Assembly: GCA_902651635.1 (NCBI GenBank)
Contig: CACRSC010000037.1
Span: 298,251 to 362,250 of the forward strand
Direction: 5' to 3'
Source: Mastigamoeba balamuthi
Taxonomy: Eukaryota > Evosea > Mastigamoebida > Mastigamoebidae
Length of the DNA stretch: 64,000 bases
Shown: one piece after another, positions 31,140 through 40,321 of the stretch
How the letters are laid out: the number at the start of each line of letters is the position of its first letter
How positions within the stretch are numbered: position 1 is the stretch's first letter
Program-made: the position numbers and the translations under genes
Notes under the pieces: generated by a model
The model's database searches: none
What the model was told of the DNA's origin: nothing
What the model saw: the letters and a program-made list of their open reading frames with translations, nothing else

Positions 31140-33846
31140 ATGAAGCTGTCGCTGCAGCGAGCGGTGCCCTGCGCCGTGGGGACGGTGACGGCCGCGGTGA
31201 TCCTGCTGTCCATCACGCCGCTGGCCGCGCTGTGGGTCGTCACGAGCACGGACCTCTCCAACGCGGCCTCCAAGGCCATCGACGACCTGACCGACGTCTA
31301 CCGCACCGCGACCACCTCCAGGGCCGCGCTCAACGTGTCGGCGACGCTGGTGCAGCCCTCGGTGGTGGCCAGCGCGCTCAGGGTGCAGCTGCCCCTCGAG
31401 ATGATGGAGGGCAGCGCCAGCGAGTACCTCGACGTGCTGCACCGCTTCCTCGTGCCCCTGCGCATCAACAACCCCTACCTCTGCTCCATCGTGCGTCGCG
31501 GCACCCTCCCGCGGTGGCCCCGAGGACTCTGCGGGGGCCATGGCAGCGCGTGGCCTCCGCGGCCTCACAAGCAGCCCGCGGACTTGCGGGGGACAACTCG
31601 GGAGAGCGGAACTAACGGAGCAGTCGCCCACAGAGCGTCGCGTGGACCAACGCGCGCGGGTCGCACATGTTCATGCAAACGGGGTGCGCCGTGAGCCGCG
31701 CGGACCCCGCGTACTGCGTGCTGGACACGGAGCAGTCGGCGGACCTCGTGTGCTACAGGTACGTGCGCCAGAGCGTCGCCACCAGCGCCGTCGTTCGGAC
31801 CGTCGCCAACTACAGCGTCCCCACGGCGACCTGGTGGACCAACGCGCTCGGGGACAACGCGGTGCAGGGCGCCGCGTGGCTGGGGCCCATGGCCAGCGGC
31901 GACGGCGACGAGGGGGCGGTGCTGTGGTACACGGAGCAGCTCAAGCACCCGGACCCCAACTACGACGCCGTCGTCTGGTGCGCCCTCTCGGCCCGCAGCT
32001 TCGGGGCCTTCTTCGCCAGCGGCGCCCTGCGGCCCAGCGACATCGCGGTGCTCGCGACGGACGAGCGCGTGCTGGTGGCGGGCACGGCGGGAGTCGCGAC
32101 GGCGAGCGGGGCGACGGGGGCGCCGCTGGCGATGAGCGGCTGCCCCAACGAGACGGTGCGCGACATCGAGGCGGCCTGGACGGCGCTGTGCGGGGGCGCG
32201 ATGTGCGAGAGGGAGTTCGACATGAGCGGCGGGGCCCACGTCGAGATCGTGGACGCGGCGGTGGTGGGCGGGGCCTCGTGGTGGCTGGTCGTCGCGTACC
32301 TGCCCGACGCGGTGCAGCGCGACATCGACAGGGCCTCGAGCAGCACAACCGTCGCAGTCATCGCCGTGCTGTGCGAGACGGTCGTCATGAGCTTCGTGGC
32401 CGTCGTCCTGGCGACGCTGTTCGGGCTGGGCATCGTGCGGCCGCTGGCGCTGGTGTCGCAGCAGATGCACCACGTCTCGCTGCTGGACTTTGCCCGCATC
32501 GACGGGACCGCCTTCTCGACCCCGCGCAGGAGCTCCATCAGCGAGGTCAACATCGTGCGTGTCCCCCCCTCTCAGGCCCTCCTCACCGCTTCCTCTGCGT
32601 GTCCTCACGTGCGGTGCCGCGCGCAGCTCGAGAAAGAGGCGGAGAGGATGTCCGAGACCCTCGCGGCCTTGTGCGTCTCTATTGCGCTCCCCCCCCCCAT
32701 CCCCATCCCCTCCGCTCTGACCTGCGGGCGCAGCTCCAAGTACGTGCCCATCGCTGTGGTTAAGAGTCTCATCAAGAAGAAGTTGCGGCCCTCGGTGGGC
32801 GTCCGGGAGATGCAGGCGACCATTCTGGTGCGGCCCTGGCGGTCCATTTCGATTCGATGCCCCCAGTGGAGAGGAGCCAACAATATCGCTTCCCTCACAG
32901 TTCCTGGACGTGGCCAACTTCACTACGACGATGGATTCGCATGGGGCGGACACTCTCATCTGCATCCTGGAGGAGATGTTTGACAGTGCGCAATCCATAG
33001 ATTATCATTGTTTTGCCCCAGAACATAAAGTCGTAACAACCAAGTCGCCACTGACCTCTGTTTCTGATGGCCTCTGGCAGCCATGTCGAACATCCTCGAG
33101 GAGAACGGGGCCATCATCGACAAGTACATCGGGGACAGCATCATGGCGCTGTGGGGCTGCCCCGAGGCGGTGGAGAAGTCTGAGCTGCGGTCGTGCAAGG
33201 CCGTGCTGGAGATCCACAGCGCGCTGGCCCAGATGAACTCGCGCTTCGCCAAGTCCTACGGCATCGAGATGGGCATCAGGGTCGGCTGGCACTCGGGCCC
33301 CGTCTACGCCGGAAACGTCGGCTCCTCCAACAGGCTCAACTACACCGTCCTCGGTGCGCCAATGCAGCTGCTCTGTCGGTTTTCATCCGTTTACCCCCCC
33401 CCGAGCTGACAACAAATGATTTGAGCGCAGGCAACTCTGTCAACCTGGCGTCTCGGCTCGAGTCGCTGAACAAGGAGATGGGGACGCACTACTGCGTGAC
33501 CGACTCGATCAGGGACAAGTGCAGCGTCAGGTATGACGGCCCCTCTGCGGATTACCTTCGGTTTTTCTCAGGCAAATATGCGTGTTTGCATCGCAGGTAT
33601 GCTTTCCGGTGCCTGGGGAGCATCCGCATCAGGGGCTTTGCAAGCGCCGTGACGGTGCACGAGTTCCTGGGGGAGACGTCGCAGCTGACGCCCGAGAACG
33701 AGGCCGTGTTCGCCAACTTCAGGGACCTGAGCGAGAAGCTGCACTCGGGCAGGTGCACCGTCGAGGAGCTCAAGGCCTACAGCATCGACCACCCCGAGGA
33801 CATCGTGGTCCCCTACATCATCGCCCGCCTCACCAACGCCAACTGA
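31140..33846 (+). CDS. Membrane class III nucleotide cyclase, copy R
   Basis: It has the same domain order as copy L: membrane helix (VGTVTAAVILLSITPLAALW), ectodomain with a cysteine-bearing stretch (SHMFMQTGCAVSRADPAYCV), second helix, HAMP-like linker, then the cyclase domain. Catalytic features are intact: FLDVANFTTT and YIGDSIMALWG for two metal ions, a lysine before YIGD suggesting ATP, and NSVNLASRLE with the transition-state Asn and Arg. Eight exons; introns start at 31491, 32555, about 32669, about 32830, about 32990, 33354 and 33532, mostly GTGCGY. The product is about 700 residues and ends YIIARLTNAN. One intron falls between LG and NSVNL, inside the active-site loop. It is divergent from the WSC gene, with gp78 200 bases downstream. 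Confidence 0.92.
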
Positions 33847-33931
33847 GCAGCCAACGACTGTACCACTTGTACCAACATACACGCTTACTGTTGGACGAAG
33901 ATACCTACCCCTGATTCGTTGTGTGTTCAGA

Positions 33932-33940
33932 GATATTTTC
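33932..33940 (+). promoter_or_regulatory. GATATTTTC box upstream of gp78
   Basis: GATATTTTC lies about 95 bases before the gp78 start, followed by GAGATTCGCG and AGAAGAGATATG nearer the start. It is the same motif family as before TAF5, SAP30BP and RAB18. Confidence 0.35.
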
Positions 33941-34034
33941 GCGGTGACGGGAGATTCGCGTGTAGAATCACCACTATAACGCCAACCGACCGAGTGCGGC
34001 GCGCGCGCGCTCCCGCGAGAGAGAGAGAAGAGAT

Positions 34035-36640
34035 ATGAGGCTGACGGTGTTGTACGTGGCGGCCAGCACTCTGGCCTTCTCCATGGTGATGCTCGGCTGG
34101 AAGCCCTCCAGCGACGGCAAGCCCAGCGACGTCTCACCGGCTTCCCTCGCATTCGTTGCGCACCCCCCAATCCACATTCAGATTCAGATTCAATTCGCAG
34201 TCTCACTTCCCCCTCTCTCCCCCTCGGCGGCTCTTTGGCGCGTGCGCAGACCTCGCTGAACTTCGAGTTTGCCGTCCTGATTGTGCTCTCGTGGATCATA
34301 CAGGCTGCGGTGTTCCGGGGCCTCAGCCCGCGCGAGGCACAGGCACGCGCGCGCGCCCGCCGACCGGCCCCTCCCTACCTCTTCCCCTCCCGAGATCCTC
34401 CCCCGGAGGCGAAATCTCGATATCTTGGCCTCCCTGGGCATATCTCTGACGTGTGGGGGGCGCGATGCGACGTGACGTGCCACAGCAAGTTGTCAAGTCG
34501 ACGTTCGCGTTCTTCGTCTCGCAGTTCGCCGTGGGCGCCGTCGCGTCCGCGGACCAGTCGGGCCTGAGGCTCGTGCTGGCCGCCTGGACGGGCGTCATCA
34601 CGTTCCTCAAGGTCCACGCCGTCCTCTGCAAGGACCGGATCGACAACGTGCGTGTCCCCGGTTCAATTCCCGCCGGGTGCATGCATTTGCTCCGCTGATG
34701 CGACGTGGCGCAGGTGTCGGCGCAGGTCCCGCAGCCGCCGTCGTCGTACTGGCGCATCGTGGCCCTGCTGCTCTTCCTCCTGGTCTGCGCTATCGCGTGC
34801 ATGACGTCGGCCATCACGCTGTTTGTCGGCCTCGACTACGACATCGTGCTCATCACGTCGTTCCAGGTAATTTCTCAGATTCCCAGTTCCACCTTCTGAC
34901 GAGGTGTGTACCCCCCAAAACAGTGCTCGCTGCTCATTCTGGAGACGGTGCACTCGCTGGTCAAGTGGGTGATCCTGTGCTACGACTGGAGCAGGGGCGG
35001 CGACTGGGAGAACAGGGGCTCTGTGAGGTACAACAACGGCCGCACCCCGGCTGTGAATCTGATTCCGGATTCCTTTTGTCGCCAGATACACTGTGGAATT
35101 CGCGATTGAATCTCTGATTCTGGTCATCACGCTGCTGAGCCTGCTGCACCTGCTCATCCTCTCGGGCGTCTCGCTGGGCTCCCTCATCATGATCTTCCTG
35201 CTGCTCCAGATCAAGGTCGTCTGGGACAAGCTCATGCGTCGCATCGCGCAGTACAAGCAGTACCGCGCTGTCATGTCCAGCCTCGCCTCATTGTGCATCT
35301 TCGCTGCATTTTCTTTCCTTGGGATTTCTCACTCTGCCCAACACGCCAGCGAGGCCGTCGGCTCGGGCGACGTCCAGGACGTCTGCGCCATCTGCCAGGA
35401 CGAGATGCAGTCCGCCGTCCGCCTCCCCTGCACCCACACGTTCCACCGGTGCGCACGCGGGGCCGCCGCCTCCTCCCGCCGCGCCCCATCCACCCCCCAT
35501 TCCGCATTCCGCTTCTTTTCTCGGAATCCAATTCCCCAATACTCAATTCAATTCAATCCCGCAACCCCGTGCAGCGGCTGCCTTCTGCGCTGGCTGGAGC
35601 AGAGCCACGTGTGCCCCACCTGCAGGTACGACCTCGTCCTGCGCCTGCCCGCCAACGAGGCCGCGGCCGCCGCAGCCTCGGCCCCCACCGCAGCCGCCGC
35701 CGCCGCTGCCGCTGCTGTCCCCCGCGACGCTGCGCTCTTGGGCGCTGCTGAGCCCGTGACGCTGCGGCGCGGGCGCGTGCAGCCGCTGCCGGGCCTGAGC
35801 GTGGGGTGGAGCTTCGGGACGGTGGGGCCGCAGCAGCAGTGGGGGCAGCAGTGGGGGCAGCAGGGGGTGGGCAGGGAGCTGGAGGAGATGGTGGCCCGCG
35901 TGCACGCGGTGCTGCCGCAGGTGCCGCTGGGCGTCGTCGCTGAGGACCTCGCGCTGACGGCCTCGCCCGAGGCCACCATCGAGAACCTCCTGAGCGGCGA
36001 CGTGCCCTACGACCCCGTCCTCCCCGACGACGGCGACGACGGCGACGACGGAGCGGCAGCGCAGGCGGAGGCGTCGGAGGCACCGCAGCAGCCACAGCAG
36101 CAGGAGGCAGCAGACGAGGAGGAGCAGGAGGGGCGCGGCGGGCAGCAGCAGCAGAGCCAGTTCACGACGCCCGGGGGCATGCCTGTCTTCAGCTCGGCGT
36201 TCGAGGACACGCCCGAGAAGCGGCACAGCGCCCTCCAGCGGCGAAAGGAGGCCATGCTCGCCTTTGCCCGCTCCAAGCTCCGCGAGCCCTCTGTCCCCTC
36301 TGCCCCTGCTGCTGCCCGGGCACCAGCACCAGCACCAGCACCAGCACCAGCACCAGCACCAGCCCCAGCAGCGCCCCAGCCCTCGGCGGCACCGCAGGCC
36401 CCGCGGGTGGTGTGGTCGTCGTCGCCGATGGTCAGGAGCCAGGTCGCCAGCTGCGAGGCCTCGGCTGCCGCCCCCGCTGCTGTGGCCCCCGCTGCTGCTG
36501 CTGCTGCTGCTGCCGCTGCGGCCCCTGTGGCAGGCGCGGAGCAGGAGCTGGAGGAGTCGCCCGAGCAGCGCAGGGAGAAGATACTGCGGGCGATCATGCG
36601 CAGGTCGGGCGCAGGCGGCAGCGGCACGGCTGACTTCTAA
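34035..36640 (+). CDS. AMFR: gp78/AMFR-type ER membrane ubiquitin ligase
   Basis: An ER-associated degradation E3 ligase. The N-terminal part is polytopic (for example FAVLIVLSWIIQAAVF, IVALLLFLLVCAIACMTSAI, ILVITLLSLLHLLILSGV). A RING-H2 domain follows: CAICQDEM, LPCTHTFHR, GCLLRWLEQSHVCPTC. Then a CUE ubiquitin-binding domain (LPQVPLGVVAEDLALTAS) and a C-terminal region with LQRRKEAMLAFARSKL, which fits a p97/VCP-interacting motif. A second similar motif, EQRREKILRAIMRRS, closes the protein. Long Ala/Pro and Gln tracts lie between. At least eight exons; the intron 34343-34485 starts GCACGC and fits as GC-AG. The start is 34035 and the stop 36638-36640. Domain order matches AMFR (TM-RING-CUE-VIM) rather than HRD1, which lacks CUE and VIM. 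Confidence 0.9.
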
Positions 36641-36701
36641 CCCCCACAGTCTTCACACTTTCCCCCCTTAAACGCACACCCCCAGCCACCTTTTTTCTCT
36701 A

Positions 36702-36707
36702 AATAAA
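36702..36707 (+). terminator. Polyadenylation signal of gp78
   Basis: AATAAA lies 62 bases after the stop codon, in an otherwise non-coding stretch. Confidence 0.5.
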
Positions 36708-36989
36708 TCAATCCCTGTTGAGGTTGTCGGATCGCAGCTATTTTCTGTGTCACCGAATAGTGGCACTCTCAACTATTTCTCGCGTGACGTCAGGGTTGCG
36801 TCAAAACAAAACTGATTTCGGGGGTCATCCGAATTGGGGATTTAAGGATTTAACGTGCCAATTTGCCAGGAGCACTGGCGAAATGTGATCTATTCAACAA
36901 TTCCAGAATGTCATGCACGTCTCCAGCCACACCGGCACTGCAGGGCCGCCGCTGTGTGCCCCTCTCCTCCCAGCCCGCAGACCAGCGCA

Positions 36990-37552
36990 TCACTTGCGGG
37001 GCTGCATGATGGGGATGCCCTGCGACCCCGAGGCCCTGCGCGGCATCTCCCTCGTGGGCTCGCGCCTCTTGGACTCGCGCGTGGCGTAGTCGTTCCTGGC
37101 GACCTGGTGCGCCTCCGCCGGCTCGCCCTCGAGCCCCACCACCAGGTCAGGCCCCATCTCCACCGCTGGTCACGTCACATCGCCACCACCAACGCCAGCA
37201 TTCGAATTCAACGCCAACCAGCACACAATTTCGTGAGCGACTGACAGCTACTACTAATCGGGCAATCGCGGGAGGCCCTGTACCAGAGGCGAGGACGCCA
37301 CGCGGAGGGCTGCTGCCGTTCCTGCCGTGGTGCGGGGGCTTCACCTGCGCCACGCGCCTATTCGTTAGCCAAACGGGGACTGCGACTGGTATTTCTCTGC
37401 TGCGGATGCGACGTTGTGAGTTCTCACCCGCATTCCGCCCGCCTTGTCTGCAACGAAGCCGTTAGAAGGGGTGGGTAAGCTCTGCGGAGAAGGGAGGTGC
37501 AGGGGGCAGTCTTACTCGCAGCGGGGTGCGCCTGCTCGGGACCACTCTCCAT
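36990..37552 (-). CDS. Small hypothetical basic protein
   Basis: I do not recognise the product. A five-exon model from 37552 to the stop at 36990-36992 gives about 100 residues: MESGPEQAHPAA, then KAGGMR, VKPPHHGRNGSSPPRGVLAS, and MGPDLVVGLEGEPAEAHQVA, ending NDYATRESKRREPTREMPRR and QGIPIMQPRK. Donors are GTAAGA, GTGAGA and GTACAG; acceptors end CAG. It lacks membrane segments and is probably disordered. The model rests on frame continuity across four small introns, so individual junctions may be wrong. It is convergent with gp78. Confidence 0.5.
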
Positions 37553-37632
37553 CGTCAATCGAAACGGCCGACTGTGCGCGGTGTTTTTAATTATGCCGAA
37601 GAATTGCCGGACCGTGACGTGTTCCCCGCAAT

Positions 37633-37709
37633 AAAATATTTCTCCGGATCCCCTCTCGGAGAATTACACGTGGCAGATACTATCCGATAATATCTCCGAA
37701 TCTCGCACT
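37633..37709 (+). promoter_or_regulatory. Promoter box cluster upstream of the type I membrane protein gene
   Basis: AAATATTTCTCCGG, the inverted pair CTCCG/CGGAG, and GCAGATACTATCCGATAATATC lie 30 to 105 bases before the start at 37739. These repeat the GATA/TATC-type elements of other genes here. Confidence 0.35.
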
Positions 37710-37738
37710 ACACACACCCGCAAACACCGCACTTTCCA

Positions 37739-39456
37739 ATGTCCCCCGCGTCTGCGGCGCTTCTGCCGCTGCTGCTGCTCCTGGCGGCCTCCGCGCGCGC
37801 CGTCGACACCGACTGCCTGCAGGCGCGCGCCCTCTCCGTGCCCGGCGTGGCCAACGCGACCCTCTGGACGGGCGGCCGCCTCTGGCTCGTCCACTACAAC
37901 CCCACGGGCACCGACCGCCCCGTCCGCCTCACCGCGGCCCCCCTGCCCTCCGCCGTGCCCCTGTCCCTCGACGTGCTGTCCGCCTGCGACGCCCCCGAGC
38001 CCGCGGCGCTCGTGGCGTCGGCCCGGGGCCCCGCGCCCGAGGTCGTCTTCAGCGCGTGGGCGCACGGCAGCGTCCTCGTCCGCCTGAGCGCCGCTGCGGC
38101 CCCGGGCACGCCCGTGCTGCTCACGGCCGCCGCCCTGGACCTCGAGGAGGCGCCCTGCGCGGTGCCGGCGCGCGAGGTGCCGCTGGAGGCGCGTGGGAGC
38201 ACAGCGACGGCCGCGCGAGGGGCGCGGGCGTCTGCAGCGAGCGCGTGCAGCGGCAGGGCGCGTGGGCGACCGTCGAGGCCCCGCGGGGCACGTGGCTGGC
38301 GGCACACACCTGCACGCGGGCCACGCGCTTCGCCTCGAGCGTCGAGGTCTACAGCGCCTGCTGCGACCCCGCTGCCTCTGCCGGCGCCCCCGAGTGCTCG
38401 GGCGGCTTCGCGTCCCCCTCGTCGTCGTCTTCGTCGTCGGATTCGTCTGCGGGCTCCCCGTCGTCGTCGTCGTCGTCGTACGTGGCGCCGGGGGCCTGCG
38501 TGGCGCCAGAGGCCTCGCACGCGTGCCGCAACGGGAGGCTCGTGCGCTGGAGGTCCGAGGGGGGCGCGTACCACGTCTACGTGACGGGCGCCACGGCCCA
38601 CGCGGCGGGCGACTACGGCCTCGCCGTCGCCCCGTCGCCCTCGGGTCCGCTGGCCCAGCACCTCTCGTGCGCGGGCGCCCTCGAGGTCCCCTCGGCCGAG
38701 GGCCGCGCCGAGTCCGCTGGCGACGAGCTGGCCGAGCACGCGGCCGTCAGCGACGGCTCGTGCGCCGCGCAGGCCGCGGGCACTTGGTTCCTGCTGCCCG
38801 CCCGCCCACGGGATGCCGGCAGCGAGCAGGGCACCGACGGCACCCCGGTGACCGCCCGCGGCTCGTGCGGGTCGGGCCCGGCCCCCGCGGTGCTCGTCTA
38901 CGCCGAGTGCTCGGCCGCGGGCGCCGCGACGGGCTGCGTGCGCGCGGGCAACGAGACGGGCTTCGCCCGCTGGTTCGCACCGCACGCGCACGCCTTCTGG
39001 CTGCTCGTCGCGGGCTGCGGGGCCTCGCGGGCCTCGCTCGGGGTCACCCGGGACGGCGCCTGCAGGGGCAACTTCACGACCGAGGCCGAGAGCGCTGCCG
39101 GGGGCTGGACGCCCGCTCCCGAGCCTCCTCCGGCGGCCCAGTCGTCTGCCGAGCAGTGGTGGCCGTGGCCCAGCGTCGACTGGACGCCGCTGCGCGTCAT
39201 CGGGGCCCTGGCCGTCGTCGCCTGCCTCGCGGGCCTCGCGGCCGCGGGCGTCGCCCTCTGCGTCTCGCGCAGGAGGGCCCGGCTGAGGTCCGTGCCCGCG
39301 GGACACGTCGAGCTGCTGCCCGTCAGCTTCGCCGACGGTGCAGACGGCGACGACTACTACGCGGGCGCCGACGTCACGGGCGTCGCCCTCGTCCGCAGGG
39401 GCCCCGCCGTCCCCGCCCTGCACATCACCGGGGGCCCGCGCTTCGTCATCGAGTAG
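37739..39456 (+). CDS. Type I membrane protein of unknown function (frame break near 38180)
   Basis: I do not recognise a family. The start at 37739 encodes a signal peptide (ASAALLPLLLLLAASARA). A cysteine-bearing ectodomain of about 450 residues follows, with an acidic/serine tract encoded by TCGTCG-type repeats (38415-38480). One helix (GALAVVACLAGLAAAGVALC) precedes a 60-residue tail ending PRFVIE. The frame used up to about 38180 (DLEEAPCAVPAREVPLEA) differs from that used after it (WEHSDGRARGAGVCSERVQR). Only 25-30 bases separate them, too short for the introns seen elsewhere, and no donor/acceptor pair fits in phase. It is therefore a single-base indel, real or an assembly error, or an unusually tiny intron. 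Codon bias is strong on both sides, which favours a recent change or an error. Confidence 0.7.
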
Positions 39457-39476
39457 CAGCCCCTCTGCACGACTGC

Positions 39477-39482
39477 AATAAA
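39477..39482 (+). terminator. Polyadenylation signal
   Basis: AATAAA lies about 20 bases after the stop codon of the type I membrane protein gene, close to the usual distance. Confidence 0.5.
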
Positions 39483-39545
39483 CGCCGACTGACTGTGAAC
39501 GAACCGCGGGGGAGGGTTCCGCTTTCCTTACATTTTTCGTGGGGC

Positions 39546-39553
39546 GATATTTC
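39546..39553 (+). promoter_or_regulatory. GATATTTC box upstream of the tail-anchored protein
   Basis: GATATTTC lies about 110 bases upstream, followed by GAGATTCGTG and the inverted pair GCAGATTCTCC/GGAGGAATCTGC (about 39575-39599). It matches the box type before other genes here. Confidence 0.35.
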
Positions 39554-39661
39554 ACGGGGGAGATTCGTGTGACGTCGCAGATTCTCCGGAGGAATCTGCT
39601 CATTGTGTTCCGTTATCTTCTCTCCTCTCTCTCGGTTTTGGCGCGAACGCGCGCGCGGGGG

Positions 39662-40321
39662 ATGGAGGCCATGGAAGCGCAGGAGCTCGAGGGGGAGGCC
39701 AGCGTGGGCGCCGAGCTGGCGGAGGCCGAGCGCGCCGCGTCGCGGGGGCCGTCGGGCGCGCCGTCGGCGTCGTCGGCGTCGTCGGCGACGGCGTCGACGT
39801 TTGTGGAGCGCGCGGAGGAGCCCGAGGACCCCGGGGCCCACGACGCGCTCCGGCGCCTCGCCCTCATGCACGCGGCCTTCGACGAGACCTCGCGCCGCGA
39901 CCTGCTGGTCTACGAGCGCCTGCGCGACCTCGTGGAGCTGCCGCGCGCGCCGCAGCAGGGATCGCACGATGGTGAAGATATTCCCCACACTAATATCTTC
40001 TCTGAGAAATCCGCGAGATATTTTTCTCCCCTTATACGTAACCAACGTAACGAACGAAACCCCCCAGAGGAGATCGCCGAGCTGTACGGGGAGATCGAGG
40101 ACACCGCGCAGGCGGAGGCGGAGGTGGACACGAGGATAGCTGCGCTGCGCACACGAGTACGGGAGGCGTCGAGGCAGTGCCAGGGGGCAGTGTGGGCGTG
40201 GGCCAGGACGCAGAGAGGCGTCAGGTGGTCTGCCCTTGCCAGCGCTGCCATGCTGGCGGCTGCTGTGTGGGTGGTGACACTGGCACCCAACACATTCAAC
40301 AGCTGGAATGCTCCTTCATAG
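39662..40321 (+). CDS. Predicted tail-anchored membrane protein
   Basis: I do not recognise a specific family. Two exons: 39662 to about 39970 and about 40069-40321. The intron donor is GTGAAG and the acceptor CCCCCAG, giving HDEEIAELYGEIEDTAQAEA across the junction. The protein is acidic and Ala/Ser-rich at the N-terminus. It then has two likely helical or coiled-coil stretches (LRRLALMHAAFDETSRRDLL, AEVDTRIAALRTRVREASRQ) and a single C-terminal helix (WSALASAAMLAAAVWVVTLA) with about 13 residues after it. This topology fits a tail-anchored protein such as a SNARE-like or organelle adaptor. The intron itself contains AGATATTC and GAGATATTTTTC copies of the promoter-type box. Confidence 0.65.
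   Translation: MEAMEAQELEGEASVGAELAEAERAASRGPSGAPSASSASSATASTFVERAEEPEDPGAHDALRRLALMHAAFDETSRRDLLVYERLRDLVELPRAPQQGSHDGEDIPHTNIFSEKSARYFSPLIRNQRNERNPPEEIAELYGEIEDTAQAEAEVDTRIAALRTRVREASRQCQGAVWAWARTQRGVRWSALASAAMLAAAVWVVTLAPNTFNSWNAPS

Larger units (their letters stand above)
28508..33846. repeat. Right arm of inverted segmental duplication (WSC + cyclase module)
   Basis: This arm is the intact counterpart of 7841-13330, in opposite orientation. Both genes are open. The distal halves of the two cyclases match almost base for base across exons and introns. Confidence 0.85.

Noticed and set aside
31565-32998. Long minus-strand frame opposite cyclase R
   Set aside because: It is an Arg/His/Gly/Pro-rich shadow of the cyclase exons, repeated opposite copy L for the same reason.
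34655-34690. GGTTCAATTCC, a tRNA B-box-like sequence
   Set aside because: It lies at the start of a gp78 intron. No matching T-stem, A box or acceptor stem is found, so it is not a tRNA gene.
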